Below are positions 12,790 to 24,703 of a DNA stretch of 64,000 bases, piece after piece. The notes under the pieces are model-generated. The model searched no databases. It saw nothing but the letters and a program-made list of their open reading frames with translations, and was not told the DNA's origin. Origin of the DNA: Nansenia antarctica (Eukaryota; Chordata; Actinopteri; Argentiniformes; Microstomatidae). The stretch covers positions 24,488,524-24,552,523 of the forward strand of contig OZ022353.1 of NCBI GenBank assembly GCA_963989245.1. The letters run 5' to 3'. Positions within the stretch are counted from its first letter, which is position 1. The number at the start of each line of letters is the position of its first letter. The position numbers were made by a program, and so were the translations under genes.

Positions 12790-12864
12790 TCCTCCGTGGC
12801 GCAACGCGTTCGTCCGTGCGCGACTCATTCAGAGGTACAGGGTTCGAATCCCAGGTCTGGCGGA
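12790..12864 (+). repeat. tRNA-like sequence, copy A2
   Basis: Identical by eye to the copy at 10295: A-box-like TGGCGCAACGCG, B-box GGTTCGAATCC, degenerate anticodon arm. The GA tail that follows is longer here. Confidence 0.7.
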
Positions 12865-13661
12865 TGGCCCCCCGAGTGCGCGCGGAGAGAGAGAGAGAGA
12901 GAGAGAGAAAATAAAGACAATAAGATTTTACGTTTTTGATGGCAGACAGTAAGTCTGTCCCTTATAATATATATTTTTTCAGAGTAGCACATGTGTTGTG
13001 TGATAGGAAGGTCGTAGAGACACCATTCAAATGGTTTTCGATTCCCTGGGTTCTCCCCTATCCGGGGGCGTTGGAATTCTTCTCCTAAAACACGGGGAAG
13101 CACAGTTATTAACCCCGAGAGAGAGGATCAAAGATCGAGTATTTTGCGTTTTGGATAGCAGAGTGTAAGTGTGTAAGTCTGTACTATCTAATATTTATAT
13201 TTTGGAACATCTCTGTGAACCAGGGAGAAACGGAGTTTCGCATTCATGGACTTCCGCACTGTGTCTGTCTCACTGCCAGCCTGCACGGGCTTTGTGGGAG
13301 GAGCTACGGAGCCGGCTCGCGTTGACTTCGGAGAACTCCGGCGATCTTCGGAAAACTGTGTCCGCGACCATTATCAGACCTGCTGGACGTGTCTGTGCGC
13401 GTGTGTGACTGGATGTCTACATTCAATGTGTCTCACCGTGTGACTGGATGTGTGTGTGTATATATGTGTTAATGAGCTGTATGAGTGTGTGTATGTGGAT
13501 GTGTATGAGTGTGGATGTGTGTGTATGAGTATGTGTGGATGAGTATGTGTGTGGATCTGTGAGTATGTGTATATGTGTGTGGATGTGTGTATGAGTATGT
13601 GTGTGGATGTGTGTGTATGAGTATGTGGATATGAGTATGTGTGTGTATGAGTAAAAAAAAA

Positions 13662-14027
13662 AGTGGGCGGAGCTTAAGTCAAAGTGGGCGGAGCTTAAAT
13701 CAAAGTGGGAGGAGCTTAAATCAAAGTGGGAGGAGCTTGTGTAAAAGTGGGCGGAGCTTAAATCAAAGTGGGAGGAGCTTAAATCAAAGTGGGAGGAGCT
13801 TAAATCAAAGTGGGAGGAGCTTAAATCAAAGTGGGCGGAGCTTAAGTCAAAGTGGGCGGAGCTTAAGTCAAAGTGGGCGGAGCTTAAATCAAAGTGGGCG
13901 GAGCTTAAGTCAAAGTGGGAGGAGCTTACGTCAAAGTGGGCGGAGCTTAAATCAAAGTGGGAGGAGCTTGTGTAAAAGTGGGCGGAGCTTAAATCAAAGT
14001 GGGAGGAGCTTAAATCAAAGTGGGAGG
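13662..14027. repeat. 21-bp minisatellite, copy A2 (about 17 units)
   Basis: Shorter than in A1: the three 105-bp higher-order units with GTGTATAA monomers are absent. It ends in the same GTGGGAGGGTATGCG transition. Confidence 0.95.
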
Positions 14028-14210
14028 GTATGCGTATGCAGATGCTGAGTGCTGCCAGGCTCACTCAGGTATATGTGTCTGTCTCCCTCCAGTGGTGGTA
14101 AGTGGAAGTGGCGCAGCTATTCCCTTATTCGGGGAAAGGTGAACACATGTGTGTCACGTTCACCAAATGAGGGACCGGACTGACAGAGTAGCACATGTGT
14201 TGTGTGATAG

Positions 14211-14531
14211 TCACACTACGGGGCGTATAACGCTGGCTATGAATGTGGTAGAAACACAAGGTTTTCATATTTAAGTTCATTAGGTCTACACGGTCATTTT
14301 AAGCCTAACCCCAGCCCTCTACGACCCCGGGAAGTCATGTTATTGAGCTTCCTGCAAATTAGCCACATGCTAAAGGCATCATTCTAACCACCCTGGGTGA
14401 CAGGAAGGTCGTAGAGACACCATTCAAATGGTTTTCGATTCCCTGGGTTCTCCCCTATCCGGGGGCGTTGGAATTCTTCTCCTAAAACACGGGGAAGCAC
14501 AGTTATTAACCCCCGGTAAGAGTCACACTAC
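14211..14531. repeat. 312-bp satellite island, one monomer
   Basis: One monomer plus the 9-bp TCACACTAC overlap (321 bp). It carries CTATGAATG and TTCGATTCC. Confidence 0.95.
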
Positions 14532-16278
14532 ATAGTGCATAGTCCACCCATAGTGGACATAACATGCCAATGAAAGCCGTGAAAGCCAATGTCCGCGATT
14601 CCACAGTGATCAGAGATCAGAGAGAAAATCAGAGAGAGAAAATAAAGACAATAAGATTTTACGTTTTTGATGGCAGACAGTAAGTCTGTCCCTTATAATA
14701 TATATTTTTTCAGAGTAGCACATGTGTTGTGTGATAGGAAGGTCGTAGAGACACCATTCAAATGGTTTTCGATTCCCTGGGTTCTCCCCTATCCGGGGGC
14801 GTTGGAATTCTTCTCCTAAAACACGGGGAAGCACAGTTATTAACCCCGAGAGAGAGGATCAAAGATCGAGTATTTTGCGTTTTGGATAGCAGAGTGTAAG
14901 TGTGTAAGTCTGTACTATCTAATATTTATATTTTGGAACATCTCTGTGAACCAGGGAGAAACGGAGTTTCGCATTCATGGACTTCCGCACTGTGTCTGTC
15001 TCACTGCCAGCCTGCACGGGCTTTGTGGGAGGAGCTACGGAGCCGGCTCGCGTTGACTTCGGAGAACTCCGGCGATCTTCGGAAAACTGTGTCCGCGACC
15101 ATTATCAGACCTGCTGGACGTGTCTGTGCGCGTGTGTGACTGGATGTCTACATTCAATGTGTCTCACCGTGTGACTGGATGTGTGTGTGTATATATGTGT
15201 TAATGAGCTGTATGAGTGTGTGTATGTGGATGTGTATGAGTGTGGATGTGTGTGTATGAGTATGTGTGGATGAGTATGTGTATATGTGTGTGGATGTGTG
15301 TATGAGTATGTGTGTGGATGTGTGTGTATGAGTATGTGGATATGAGTATGTGTGTGTATGAGTAAAAAAAAAAGTGGGCGGAGCTTAAATCAAAGTGGGA
15401 GGAGCTTAAGTCAAAGTGGGCGGAGCTTAAATCAAAGTGGGAGGAGCTTGTGTATAAGTGGGCGGAGCTTAAGTCAAAGTGGGCGGAGCTTAAATCAAAG
15501 TGGGAGGAGCTTAAGTCAAAGTGGGCGGAGCTTAAATCAAAGTGGGAGGAGCTTGTGTATAAGTGGGCGGAGCTTAAGTCAAAGTGGGCGGAGCTTAAAT
15601 CAAAGTGGGAGGAGCTTAAGTCAAAGTGGGCGGAGCTTAAATCAAAGTGGGAGGAGCTTGTGTATAAGTGGGCGGAGCTTAAGTCAAAGTGGGCGGAGCT
15701 TAAATCAAAGTGGGAGGAGCTTAAGTCAAAGTGGGCGGAGCTTAAATCAAAGTGGGAGGAGCTTGTGTAAAAGTGGGCGGAGCTTAAATCAAAGTGGGAG
15801 GAGCTTAAATCAAAGTGGGAGGAGCTTGTGTAAAAGTGGGCGGAGCTTAAATCAAAGTGGGAGGAGCTTGTGTAAAAGTGGGCGGAGCTTAAATCAAAGT
15901 GGGAGGAGCTTAAATCAAAGTGGGCGGAGCTTAAGTCAAAGTGGGCGGAGCTTAAGTCAAAGTGGGCGGAGCTTAAATCAAAGTGGGCGGAGCTTAAGTC
16001 AAAGTGGGAGGAGCTTACGTCAAAGTGGGCGGAGCTTAAATCAAAGTGGGAGGAGCTTGTGTAAAAGTGGGCGGAGCTTAAATCAAAGTGGGAGGGTATG
16101 CGTATGCAGATGCTGAGTGCTGCCAGGCTCACTCAGGTATATGTGTCTGTCTCCCTCCAGTGGTGGTAAGTGGAAGTGGCGCAGCTATTCCCTTATTCGG
16201 GGAAAGGTGAACACATGTGTGTCACGTTCACCAAATGAGGGACCGGACTGACAGAGTAGCACATGTGTTGTGTGATAG
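14532..16278. repeat. Type A composite repeat, copy A3 (tRNA-like head deleted)
   Basis: Lies 4,234 bp downstream of A1 in register and appears identical to it from the GA tract onward. The leader jumps from ACAGTGATCAG to AGATCAGAGAGAAAATCAG, losing about 115 bp including the whole tRNA-like head. Confidence 0.9.
15373..16094. repeat. 21-bp minisatellite, copy A3 (about 34 units)
   Basis: Monomer order is the same as in A1, including three 105-bp higher-order units. This exact match over a fast-changing minisatellite points to a recent duplication or an assembly artefact. Confidence 0.95.
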
Positions 16279-16911
16279 TCACACTACGGGGCGTATAACG
16301 CTGGCTATGAATGTGGTAGAAACACAAGGTTTTCATATTTAAGTTCATTAGGTCTACACGGTCATTTTAAGCCTAACCCCAGCCCTCTACGACCCCGGGA
16401 AGTCATGTTATTGAGCTTCCTGCAAATTAGCCACATGCTAAAGGCATCATTCTAACCACCCTGGGTGACAGGAAGGTCGTAGAGACACCATTCAAATGGT
16501 TTTCGGTTCCCTGGGTTCTCCCCTATCCGGGGGCGTTGGAATTCTTCTCCTAAAACACGGGGAAGCACAGTTATTAACCCCCGGTAAGAGTCACACTACG
16601 GGGCGTATAACGCTGGCTACGAATGTGGTAGAAACACAAGGTTTTCATATTTAAGTTCATTAGGTCTACACGGTCATTTTAAGCCTAACCCCAGCCCTCT
16701 ACGACCCCGGGAAGTCATGTTATTGAGCTTCCTGCAAATTAGCCACATGCTAAAGGCATCATTCTAACCACCCTGGGTGACAGGAAGGTCGTAGAGACAC
16801 CATTCAAATGGTTTTCGGTTCCCTGGGTTCTCCCCTATCCGGGGGCGTTGGAATTCTTCTCCTAAAACACGGGGAAGCACAGTTATTAACCCCCGGTAAG
16901 AGTCACACTAC
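16279..16911. repeat. 312-bp satellite island, two monomers
   Basis: Matches the island at 12045, including the TTCGGTTCC variant in both monomers. Confidence 0.95.
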
Positions 16912-17023
16912 ATAGTGCATAGTCCACCCATAGTGGACATAACATGCCAATGAAAGCCGTGAAAGCCAATGTCCGCGATTCCACAGTGATCAGTACAAGT
17001 TTTAAACAGTCGAATTTATCAGT

Positions 17024-17098
17024 TCCTCCGTGGCGCAACGCGTTCGTCCGTGCGCGACTCATTCAGAGGTACAGGGTTCGAATCCCAGGTCTGGCGGA
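17024..17098 (+). repeat. tRNA-like sequence, copy A4
   Basis: Same 75 bases as at 12790, followed by the longer GA tail. Confidence 0.7.
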
Positions 17099-17895
17099 TG
17101 GCCCCCCGAGTGCGCGCGGAGAGAGAGAGAGAGAGAGAGAGAAAATAAAGACAATAAGATTTTACGTTTTTGATGGCAGACAGTAAGTCTGTCCCTTATA
17201 ATATATATTTTTTCAGAGTAGCACATGTGTTGTGTGATAGGAAGGTCGTAGAGACACCATTCAAATGGTTTTCGATTCCCTGGGTTCTCCCCTATCCGGG
17301 GGCGTTGGAATTCTTCTCCTAAAACACGGGGAAGCACAGTTATTAACCCCGAGAGAGAGGATCAAAGATCGAGTATTTTGCGTTTTGGATAGCAGAGTGT
17401 AAGTGTGTAAGTCTGTACTATCTAATATTTATATTTTGGAACATCTCTGTGAACCAGGGAGAAACGGAGTTTCGCATTCATGGACTTCCGCACTGTGTCT
17501 GTCTCACTGCCAGCCTGCACGGGCTTTGTGGGAGGAGCTACGGAGCCGGCTCGCGTTGACTTCGGAGAACTCCGGCGATCTTCGGAAAACTGTGTCCGCG
17601 ACCATTATCAGACCTGCTGGACGTGTCTGTGCGCGTGTGTGACTGGATGTCTACATTCAATGTGTCTCACCGTGTGACTGGATGTGTGTGTGTATATATG
17701 TGTTAATGAGCTGTATGAGTGTGTGTATGTGGATGTGTATGAGTGTGGATGTGTGTGTATGAGTATGTGTGGATGAGTATGTGTGTGGATCTGTGAGTAT
17801 GTGTATATGTGTGTGGATGTGTGTATGAGTATGTGTGTGGATGTGTGTGTATGAGTATGTGGATATGAGTATGTGTGTGTATGAGTAAAAAAAAA

Positions 17896-18261
17896 AGTGG
17901 GCGGAGCTTAAGTCAAAGTGGGCGGAGCTTAAATCAAAGTGGGAGGAGCTTAAATCAAAGTGGGAGGAGCTTGTGTAAAAGTGGGCGGAGCTTAAATCAA
18001 AGTGGGAGGAGCTTAAATCAAAGTGGGAGGAGCTTAAATCAAAGTGGGAGGAGCTTAAATCAAAGTGGGCGGAGCTTAAGTCAAAGTGGGCGGAGCTTAA
18101 GTCAAAGTGGGCGGAGCTTAAATCAAAGTGGGCGGAGCTTAAGTCAAAGTGGGAGGAGCTTACGTCAAAGTGGGCGGAGCTTAAATCAAAGTGGGAGGAG
18201 CTTGTGTAAAAGTGGGCGGAGCTTAAATCAAAGTGGGAGGAGCTTAAATCAAAGTGGGAGG
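17896..18261. repeat. 21-bp minisatellite, copy A4 (about 17 units)
   Basis: Same monomer order as A2. Confidence 0.95.
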
Positions 18262-18444
18262 GTATGCGTATGCAGATGCTGAGTGCTGCCAGGCTCACTC
18301 AGGTATATGTGTCTGTCTCCCTCCAGTGGTGGTAAGTGGAAGTGGCGCAGCTATTCCCTTATTCGGGGAAAGGTGAACACATGTGTGTCACGTTCACCAA
18401 ATGAGGGACCGGACTGACAGAGTAGCACATGTGTTGTGTGATAG

Positions 18445-18765
18445 TCACACTACGGGGCGTATAACGCTGGCTATGAATGTGGTAGAAACACAAGGTTTTC
18501 ATATTTAAGTTCATTAGGTCTACACGGTCATTTTAAGCCTAACCCCAGCCCTCTACGACCCCGGGAAGTCATGTTATTGAGCTTCCTGCAAATTAGCCAC
18601 ATGCTAAAGGCATCATTCTAACCACCCTGGGTGACAGGAAGGTCGTAGAGACACCATTCAAATGGTTTTCGATTCCCTGGGTTCTCCCCTATCCGGGGGC
18701 GTTGGAATTCTTCTCCTAAAACACGGGGAAGCACAGTTATTAACCCCCGGTAAGAGTCACACTAC
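18445..18765. repeat. 312-bp satellite island, one monomer
   Basis: Matches the island at 14211. Confidence 0.95.
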
Positions 18766-20196
18766 ATAGTGCATAGTCCACCCATAGTGGACATAACATG
18801 CCAATGAAAGCCGTGAAAGCCAATGTCCGCGATTCCACAGTGATCAGAGATCAGAGAGAAAATCAGAGAGAGAAAATAAAGACAATAAGATTTTACGTTT
18901 TTGATGGCAGACAGTAAGTCTGTCCCTTATAATATATATTTTTTCAGAGTAGCACATGTGTTGTGTGATAGGAAGGTCGTAGAGACACCATTCAAATGGT
19001 TTTCGATTCCCTGGGTTCTCCCCTATCCGGGGGCGTTGGAATTCTTCTCCTAAAACACGGGGAAGCACAGTTATTAACCCCGAGAGAGAGGATCAAAGAT
19101 CGAGTATTTTGCGTTTTGGATAGCAGAGTGTAAGTGTGTAAGTCTGTACTATCTAATATTTATATTTTGGAACATCTCTGTGAACCAGGGAGAAACGGAG
19201 TTTCGCATTCATGGACTTCCGCACTGTGTCTGTCTCACTGCCAGCCTGCACGGGCTTTGTGGGAGGAGCTACGGAGCCGGCTCGCGTTGACTTCGGAGAA
19301 CTCCGGCGATCTTCGGAAAACTGTGTCCGCGACCATTATCAGACCTGCTGGACGTGTCTGTGCGCGTGTGTGACTGGATGTCTACATTCAATGTGTCTCA
19401 CCGTGTGACTGGATGTGTGTGTGTATATATGTGTTAATGAGCTGTATGAGTGTGTGTATGTGGATGTGTATGAGTGTGGATGTGTGTGTATGAGTATGTG
19501 TGGATGAGTATGTGTGTGGATCTGTGAGTATGTGTATATGTGTGTGGATGTGTGTATGAGTATGTGTGTGGATGTGTGTGTATGAGTATGTGGATATGAG
19601 TATGTGTGTGTATGAGTAAAAAAAAAAGTGGGCGGAGCTTAAATCAAAGTGGGAGGAGCTTAAGTCAAAGTGGGCGGAGCTTAAATCAAAGTGGGAGGAG
19701 CTTGTGTAAAAGTGGGCGGAGCTTAAATCAAAGTGGGAGGAGCTTAAATCAAAGTGGGAGGAGCTTGTGTAAAAGTGGGCGGAGCTTAAATCAAAGTGGG
19801 AGGAGCTTAAATCAAAGTGGGCGGAGCTTAAGTCAAAGTGGGCGGAGCTTAAGTCAAAGTGGGCGGAGCTTAAATCAAAGTGGGCGGAGCTTAAGTCAAA
19901 GTGGGAGGAGCTTACGTCAAAGTGGGCGGAGCTTAAATCAAAGTGGGAGGAGCTTGTGTAAAAGTGGGCGGAGCTTAAATCAAAGTGGGAGGAGCTTAAA
20001 TCAAAGTGGGAGGGTATGCGTATGCAGATGCTGAGTGCTGCCAGGCTCACTCAGGTATATGTGTCTGTCTCCCTCCAGTGGTGGTAAGTGGAAGTGGCGC
20101 AGCTATTCCCTTATTCGGGGAAAGGTGAACACATGTGTGTCACGTTCACCAAATGAGGGACCGGACTGACAGAGTAGCACATGTGTTGTGTGATAG
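18766..20196. repeat. Type A composite repeat, copy A5 (tRNA-like head deleted)
   Basis: Carries the same 115-bp deletion junction as A3, so the two deletions share one origin. Its 21-bp array differs from A3, which marks where the 4,234-bp duplication stops being in step. Confidence 0.9.
19627..20013. repeat. 21-bp minisatellite, copy A5 (about 18 units)
   Basis: Begins like A1 (C-type, A-type, C-type, A-type, GTGTAA) but lacks the 105-bp higher-order units. Confidence 0.95.
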
Positions 20197-20829
20197 TCAC
20201 ACTACGGGGCGTATAACGCTGGCTATGAATGTGGTAGAAACACAAGGTTTTCATATTTAAGTTCATTAGGTCTACACGGTCATTTTAAGCCTAACCCCAG
20301 CCCTCTACGACCCCGGGAAGTCATGTTATTGAGCTTCCTGCAAATTAGCCACATGCTAAAGGCATCATTCTAACCACCCTGGGTGACAGGAAGGTCGTAG
20401 AGACACCATTCAAATGGTTTTCGATTCCCTGGGTTCTCCCCTATCCGGGGGCGTTGGAATTCTTCTCCTAAAACACGGGGAAGCACAGTTATTAACCCCC
20501 GGTAAGAGTCACACTACGGGGCGTATAACGCTGGCTACGAATGTGGTAGAAACACAAGGTTTTCATATTTAAGTTCATTAGGTCTACACGGTCATTTTAA
20601 GCCTAACCCCAGCCCTCTACGACCCCGGGAAGTCATGTTATTGAGCTTCCTGCAAATTAGCCACATGCTAAAGGCATCATTCTAACCACCCTGGGTGACA
20701 GGAAGGTCGTAGAGACACCATTCAAATGGTTTTCGGTTCCCTGGGTTCTCCCCTATCCGGGGGCGTTGGAATTCTTCTCCTAAAACACGGGGAAGCACAG
20801 TTATTAACCCCCGGTAAGAGTCACACTAC
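20197..20829. repeat. 312-bp satellite island, two monomers
   Basis: First monomer has TTCGATTCC, the second TTCGGTTCC, a mixed state not seen in the other two-monomer islands of copies A1 and A3. Confidence 0.95.
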
Positions 20830-20941
20830 ATAGTGCATAGTCCACCCATAGTGGACATAACATGCCAATGAAAGCCGTGAAAGCCAATGTCCGCGATTCC
20901 ACAGTGATCAGTACAAGTTTTAAACAGTCGAATTTATCAGT

Positions 20942-21016
20942 TCCTCCGTGGCGCAACGCGTTCGTCCGTGCGCGACTCATTCAGAGGTACAGGGTTCGAA
21001 TCCCAGGTCTGGCGGA
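20942..21016 (+). repeat. tRNA-like sequence, copy A6
   Basis: Same sequence as at 10295, with the long GA tail. Confidence 0.7.
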
Positions 21017-21782
21017 TGGCCCCCCGAGTGCGCGCGGAGAGAGAGAGAGAGAGAGAGAGAAAATAAAGACAATAAGATTTTACGTTTTTGATGGCAGACA
21101 GTAAGTCTGTCCCTTATAATATATATTTTTTCAGAGTAGCACATGTGTTGTGTGATAGGAAGGTCGTAGAGACACCATTCAAATGGTTTTCGATTCCCTG
21201 GGTTCTCCCCTATCCGGGGGCGTTGGAATTCTTCTCCTAAAACACGGGGAAGCACAGTTATTAACCCCGAGAGAGAGGATCAAAGATCGAGTATTTTGCG
21301 TTTTGGATAGCAGAGTGTAAGTGTGTAAGTCTGTACTATCTAATATTTATATTTTGGAACATCTCTGTGAACCAGGGAGAAACGGAGTTTCGCATTCATG
21401 GACTTCCGCACTGTGTCTGTCTCACTGCCAGCCTGCACGGGCTTTGTGGGAGGAGCTACGGAGCCGGCTCGCGTTGACTTCGGAGAACTCCGGCGATCTT
21501 CGGAAAACTGTGTCCGCGACCATTATCAGACCTGCTGGACGTGTCTGTGCGCGTGTGTGACTGGATGTCTACATTCAATGTGTCTCACCGTGTGACTGGA
21601 TGTGTGTGTGTATATATGTGTTAATGAGCTGTATGAGTGTGTGTATGTGGATGTGTATGAGTGTGGATGTGTGTGTATGAGTATGTGTGGATGAGTATGT
21701 GTGTGGATCTGTGAGTATGTGTATATGTGTGTGGATGTGTGTATGAGTATGTGTGTGGATGTGTGTGTATGAGTATGTGGAT

Positions 21783-22406
21783 TAGTGCTGTCCCAAACGA
21801 CTATTTTTCTAACGATTAATCTAGCGATTATTTTATCGATTATTCGATTAGTCTAACGACTAATTTATCGGTAAGTCTAATGATAATTTTTGTTCTGTAA
21901 AAAAAATAATAAAAAAAAATTAAAAAAAAGTTTTTGTCTCCACCTCACTGCTATGTTTAGCCAACTTGAATGCCAACATGGCCATTTAGAAGTCTGTCCA
22001 TCACCACAACACATAGCTAGCTAACGTTACTCTCGCTGCTATGTTATGATTAGCTAAATTGATGCTAACGTAGCATGCGAGCTACGAGCTAGATAACGTA
22101 CAGTAGGTGCTCGCACCACAATGACAATAGGCTACCGTAGCTAGCCAGCTACATAGCTAACGTTACTAACACCAGAAGACAAGACATACGAACTGTGGTG
22201 AGCTACATTGCTTGTGTAACATTAGCTAGTAGCTATCCATTTTTCACTCATACACTTAATTGTCTCGCCTGGTAAAATAAAGATTAAAAAAAAAAAAAAA
22301 AAAAACGCCATTTTGTTTATTTACGACTAACCGACGCATATTACGCTAACCGACGTATTGACGTAGTCGGTGACGTCGACGACGTCGAATAATCGTAACA
22401 GCCCTA
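21783..22406. mobile_element. Non-autonomous hAT-like DNA transposon (624 bp)
   Basis: The left end TAGTGCTGTCCC and the reverse complement of the right end, TAGGGCTGTTACG, form imperfect terminal inverted repeats. An 8-bp duplication ATGTGGAT lies directly outside both ends (21775-21782 and 22407-22414), and one copy restores the GT-rich tract seen in the other type A repeats. The 8-bp duplication and the TAG-GCTG ends are hallmarks of hAT elements. There is no transposase frame. The interior has A-rich runs and GCTAGC/CTAGCTAA-rich sequence. Orientation is unknown. Confidence 0.88.
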
Positions 22407-22445
22407 ATGTGGATATGAGTATGTGTGTGTATGAGTAAAAAAAAA

Positions 22446-22765
22446 AGTGGGCGGAGCTTAAATCAAAGTGGGAGGAGCTTAAGTCAAAGTGGGCGGAGCT
22501 TAAATCAAAGTGGGAGGAGCTTGTGTATAAGTGGGCGGAGCTTAAGTCAAAGTGGGCGGAGCTTAAATCAAAGTGGGAGGAGCTTAAGTCAAAGTGGGCG
22601 GAGCTTAAATCAAAGTGGGAGGAGCTTGTGTATAAGTGGGCGGAGCTTAAGTCAAAGTGGGCGGAGCTTAAATCAAAGTGGGAGGAGCTTAAGTCAAAGT
22701 GGGCGGAGCTTAAATCAAAGTGGGAGGAGCTTGTGTATAAGTGGGCGGAGCTTAAGTCAAAGTGG
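22446..22765. repeat. 21-bp minisatellite, copy A6 left part (about 15 units)
   Basis: Begins with the A1-type pattern including GTGTATAA higher-order units, then stops in mid-unit at AAGTCAAAGTGG. Confidence 0.95.
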
Positions 22766-23404
22766 TTCATAGAGGTCATGTGTGTCAGCTTGTGGTTTAG
22801 AGGGGTCATATTGAAGCTTGTGGTTTAGAGGGGTCATATTGAAGCTTGTGGTTTAGAGGGGTCATATTGAAGCTTGTGGTTTAGAGGGGTCATATTGAAG
22901 CTTGTGGTTTAGAGGGGTCATATTGAAGCTCATGGTTTAGAGGGGTCATATTGAAGCTCATGGTTTAGAGGGGTCATATTGAAGCTCATGGTTTAGAGGG
23001 GTCATATTGAAGCTTGTGGTTTAGAGGGGTCATATTGAAGCTTGTGGTTTAGAGGGGTCATATTGAAGCTTGTGGTTTAGAGGGGTCATATTGAAGCTTG
23101 TGGTTTAGAGGGGTCATATTGAAGGTCATGGTTTAGAGGGGTCATATTGAAGGTCATGGTTTAGAGGGGTCATATTGAAGCTAATGGTTTAGAGGGGTCA
23201 TATTGAAGGTCATGGTTTAGAGGGGTCATATTGAAGGTCATGGTTTAGAGGGGTCATATTGAAGCTTGTGGTTTAGAGGGGTCATATTGAAGCTTGTGGT
23301 TTAGAGAGGTCATATTGAAGCTCATGGTTTAGAGAGGTCATATTGAAGCTTGTGGTTTAGAGGGGTCATATTGAAGCTTGTGGTTTAGAGGGGTCATATT
23401 GAAG
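22766..23404. repeat. 28-bp minisatellite inside the 21-bp array of A6
   Basis: About 22 units of GTTTAGAGGGGTCATATTG plus AAGCTTGTG or AAGCTCATG. No other type A copy has this. The same family fills 43956-46905. The left edge (TTCATAGAGGTCATGTGTGTCAG) is a diverged unit. Confidence 0.93.
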
Positions 23405-23776
23405 ATCAAAGTGGGAGGAGCTTAAGTCAAAGTGGGCGGAGCTTAAATCAAAGTGGGAGGAGCTTGTGTAAAAGTGGGCGGAGCTTAAATCAAAGTGGGA
23501 GGAGCTTAAATCAAAGTGGGAGGAGCTTGTGTAAAAGTGGGCGGAGCTTAAATCAAAGTGGGAGGAGCTTAAATCAAAGTGGGCGGAGCTTAAGTCAAAG
23601 TGGGCGGAGCTTAAGTCAAAGTGGGCGGAGCTTAAATCAAAGTGGGCGGAGCTTAAGTCAAAGTGGGAGGAGCTTACGTCAAAGTGGGCGGAGCTTAAAT
23701 CAAAGTGGGAGGAGCTTGTGTAAAAGTGGGCGGAGCTTAAATCAAAGTGGGAGGAGCTTAAATCAAAGTGGGAGGG
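23405..23776. repeat. 21-bp minisatellite, copy A6 right part (about 18 units)
   Basis: Resumes as ATCAAAGTGGGAGG and follows the A5 monomer order to the usual end. Confidence 0.95.
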
Positions 23777-23958
23777 TATGCGTATGCAGATGCTGAGTGC
23801 TGCCAGGCTCACTCAGGTATATGTGTCTGTCTCCCTCCAGTGGTGGTAAGTGGAAGTGGCGCAGCTATTCCCTTATTCGGGGAAAGGTGAACACATGTGT
23901 GTCACGTTCACCAAATGAGGGACCGGACTGACAGAGTAGCACATGTGTTGTGTGATAG

Positions 23959-24591
23959 TCACACTACGGGGCGTATAACGCTGGCTATGAATGTGGTAGA
24001 AACACAAGGTTTTCATATTTAAGTTCATTAGGTCTACACGGTCATTTTAAGCCTAACCCCAGCCCTCTACGACCCCGGGAAGTCATGTTATTGAGCTTCC
24101 TGCAAATTAGCCACATGCTAAAGGCATCATTCTAACCACCCTGGGTGACAGGAAGGTCGTAGAGACACCATTCAAATGGTTTTCGGTTCCCTGGGTTCTC
24201 CCCTATCCGGGGGCGTTGGAATTCTTCTCCTAAAACACGGGGAAGCACAGTTATTAACCCCCGGTAAGAGTCACACTACGGGGCGTATAACGCTGGCTAC
24301 GAATGTGGTAGAAACACGCGGTTTTCATATTTAAGTTCATTAGGTCTACACGGTCATTTTAAGCCTAACCCCAGCCCTCTACGACCCCGGGAAGTCATGT
24401 TATTGAGCTTCCTGCAAATTAGCCACATGCTAAAGGCATCATTCTAACCACCCTGGGTGACAGGAAGGTCGTAGAGACACCATTCAAATGGTTTTCGGTT
24501 CCCTGGGTTCTCCCCTATCCGGGGGCGTTGGAATTCTTCTCCTAAAACACGGGGAAGCACAGTTATTAACCCCCGGTAAGAGTCACACTAC
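23959..24591. repeat. 312-bp satellite island, two monomers
   Basis: Both monomers have TTCGGTTCC. The second has ACACGCGGTTTTC (near 24316) where other 312-bp monomers have ACACAAGGTTTTC; this matches the core modules of type B units. Confidence 0.95.
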
Positions 24592-24703
24592 ATAGTGCAT
24601 AGTCCACCCATAGTGGACATAACATGCCAATGAAAGCCGTGAAAGCCAATGTCCGCGATTCCACAGTGATCAGTACAAGTTTTAAACAGTCGAATTTATC
24701 AGT

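Larger units (their letters stand above)
12678..14210. repeat. Type A composite repeat, copy A2
   Basis: Same order of parts as A1, with a longer GA tract after the tRNA-like head and a shorter 21-bp array. The tail is identical by eye to A1. Confidence 0.9.
16912..18444. repeat. Type A composite repeat, copy A4
   Basis: In register with A2 at +4,234 bp and apparently identical. It has an intact tRNA-like head and the short 21-bp array. Confidence 0.9.
20830..23958. repeat. Type A composite repeat, copy A6, twice interrupted
   Basis: Starts like A2, but the GT-rich tract is split by a hAT-like insertion (21783-22406) and the 21-bp array is split by a 28-bp minisatellite of a different family (22766-23404). 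The normal type A tail resumes after 23776. Confidence 0.9.
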
